Source of the DNA: Chrysomallon squamiferum
Lineage: Eukaryota; Mollusca; Gastropoda; Neomphalida; Peltospiridae
Direction: 5' to 3'
Length of the DNA stretch: 64,000 bases
Assembly (NCBI GenBank): GCA_012295275.1
Contig: CM022671.1
Location: 32,681,927-32,745,926 of the forward strand
Of this stretch, positions 62,930-64,000 are shown in pieces. Every line of letters begins with the position of its first letter. The stretch's first letter is position 1. Under the pieces are notes generated by a model. The model did not search any database. It was not told the DNA's origin and worked only from the letters and a program-made list of their open reading frames with translations. Position numbers and translations under genes: made by a program.

Positions 62930-63700
62930 GTGACCTATTTGTCTATTTAGTTATTTTGTTTCTTTACGTTTTGTGTATTTGTTTACAAAATAAAATAAAT
63001 TTACAAGAAGGGTCCAGGCATCGATAAATACGCATATTTTTATTCCTTTTTTACCCTTTTTAACCTGTTCTGTCGGTCTGTCTCTCTGTCAGGTTGCCTG
63101 TATGTATGTGTATATGCATATATATTATATCAATGTAGATGTGTGTAAATATATATATATATATAATGTGTGTGTGTATATTTATATAAAGCTGTTGGAT
63201 ATTTAAGGAAGGATCAGTACAATGCTGGAGGTTTTGTTTTGTTCGAACCTTTGAACACTGTTAAAAACATAAAGAGTTTAGTCACACTGTATACCTATCA
63301 AAGAAATTATCAGTGATATGCATATTACCTGTCACAAATGAAAATAAAAATTGTCATAGGTTTCTTCATATCATCAATGCACAGTATGTACTCAAAGCGA
63401 CTGTAATAGGTTTTAGTATACACCAATAAACAAGAGAAAAAAAACCCAGAATTAGTCGAGCAGTGATTAGTGTGTAAATAACAGTAAATTCAGTAAATAG
63501 TGGTAGTACAAAGGAACAGAAATTTCAGTAAGAAAAAATGTAATAAACGAGCGCGACAGCTGGATAAAAAAAGCAACCATAAGCTAACGCCAGCTTGTAA
63601 CAGCAAAAAGAAAGAAACAATTAAATATTAAATACTTTTTGCATATAATGGTGGTAGGGATACATCTGGGTTTATTTGACTGTCATTTACTTTTCTTTCT
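62930..63700. other. Probable intron, no other feature seen
   Basis: Ordinary AT-rich sequence with a short TATA/GTGT repeat at 63140-63180. Confidence 0.4.
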
Positions 63701-63702
63701 AG

Positions 63703-63903
63703 CTGCCAATGGATGGTTCTGTACGAGACAGAGCTAGGAGATCTCTGCCTCTTTTTCTGTCGTTAAGAAAATCTACAATAACGGGAGCTGGAAATGGTGT
63801 ATTTGCTGAAAAAGATATTCCTAGTAGAACACGGTTTGGCCCTTACGAAGGCGTTAAAAGATGCAATATACTTTCTCAAAGGAATAATGATTACGCTTGG
63901 AAG
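63703..63903 (+). CDS. PR/SET (PRDM-type) domain first exon, gene runs off the right edge
   Basis: Acceptor tttctttctag, 67 codons in phase 0, donor gtacat. The translation contains SLPLFLSLRKSTITGAG, GVFAEKDIPSRTRFGPYEGV and NNDYAWK. This is the N-terminal half of a PR domain: the 'AG-GVFA...I...T-FGPYEG' stretch corresponds to the conserved core of PRDM proteins, which bind DNA through zinc fingers and in some members methylate histone H3. The rest of the domain and any zinc fingers lie beyond the window. Which PRDM member it is cannot be decided from this exon; a PRDM9/7-like or other invertebrate PRDM is possible. Confidence 0.85.
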
Positions 63904-63929
63904 GTACATTATTCAGAAAAATAAATCAT

Positions 63930-63933
<4 letters not shown>

Positions 63934-64000
<67 letters not shown>
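63934..64000. repeat. (GA)n microsatellite, cut by the window end
   Basis: At least 67 bases of GA begin 30 bases into the intron after the PR exon. Confidence 0.98.

Overview
This 64 kb window is very AT-rich animal genomic DNA. It has spliced genes with GT/AG introns, no operons, and a very heavy load of microsatellites and minisatellites. The recognisable genes are all animal genes: a LYRM9-like LYR protein, an LHFPL-type tetraspan exon, a Cys-loop receptor subunit and a PR/SET (PRDM) exon. The transposon remnants are MULE, a Jockey-like LINE, TcMar-Tigger, Tc1 and a tRNA-derived SINE. Together with a single-exon nicotinic-type receptor they point to a mollusc, most likely a gastropod. That assignment is an inference from content, not from a marker gene.

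Layout. 0-10 kb is mostly simple sequence, with an LHFPL-like terminal exon (1.8 kb, +), two weak minus-strand exon candidates (0.8 and 3.4 kb), a decayed MULE transposase (8.1-9.0 kb, -) and a decayed LINE RNase H segment (9.3-9.8 kb, -). The core of the window, 10.2-50.3 kb, is a cluster of eleven related three-exon loci (named A-K here) encoding small secreted proteins whose mature chains lack cysteine. They share an architecture: a signal-peptide exon ending in phase 1, a middle exon ending in phase 2, and a last exon with a conserved beta-alpha-beta-like pattern. A (-) and K (-) flank the cluster. B to J are on the plus strand, and C to H are recent head-to-tail copies of a 3-5 kb unit. 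B, C, G, H, J and K have open reading frames through all three exons. A, D, E, F and I carry frameshifts, a lost start codon, or advanced decay.

The C-H units share more than exons. Each has a conserved upstream block with octamer-like ATGYAAAT motifs, a (CT)n tract starting about 14 bases after the exon 1 donor, an imperfect ~147 bp hairpin element in intron 1, and a 26-bp minisatellite after the stop codon. I do not recognise the protein family. It is the best candidate for an undescribed system in this window.

50.3-64 kb is a conventional gene neighbourhood: LYRM9-like (50.9-53.4 kb, +), a broken Ig/FN3 receptor-like gene (54.4-56.4 kb, +), a Tc1 transposase fragment with a 7-bp duplication (56.9 kb), two candidate small exons (58.7-58.9 kb), an intronless nicotinic-receptor-like gene (59.9-61.0 kb, +), a 49-bp minisatellite (61.3-62.4 kb) and the first part of a PR/SET domain gene running off the right edge (63.7 kb, +).
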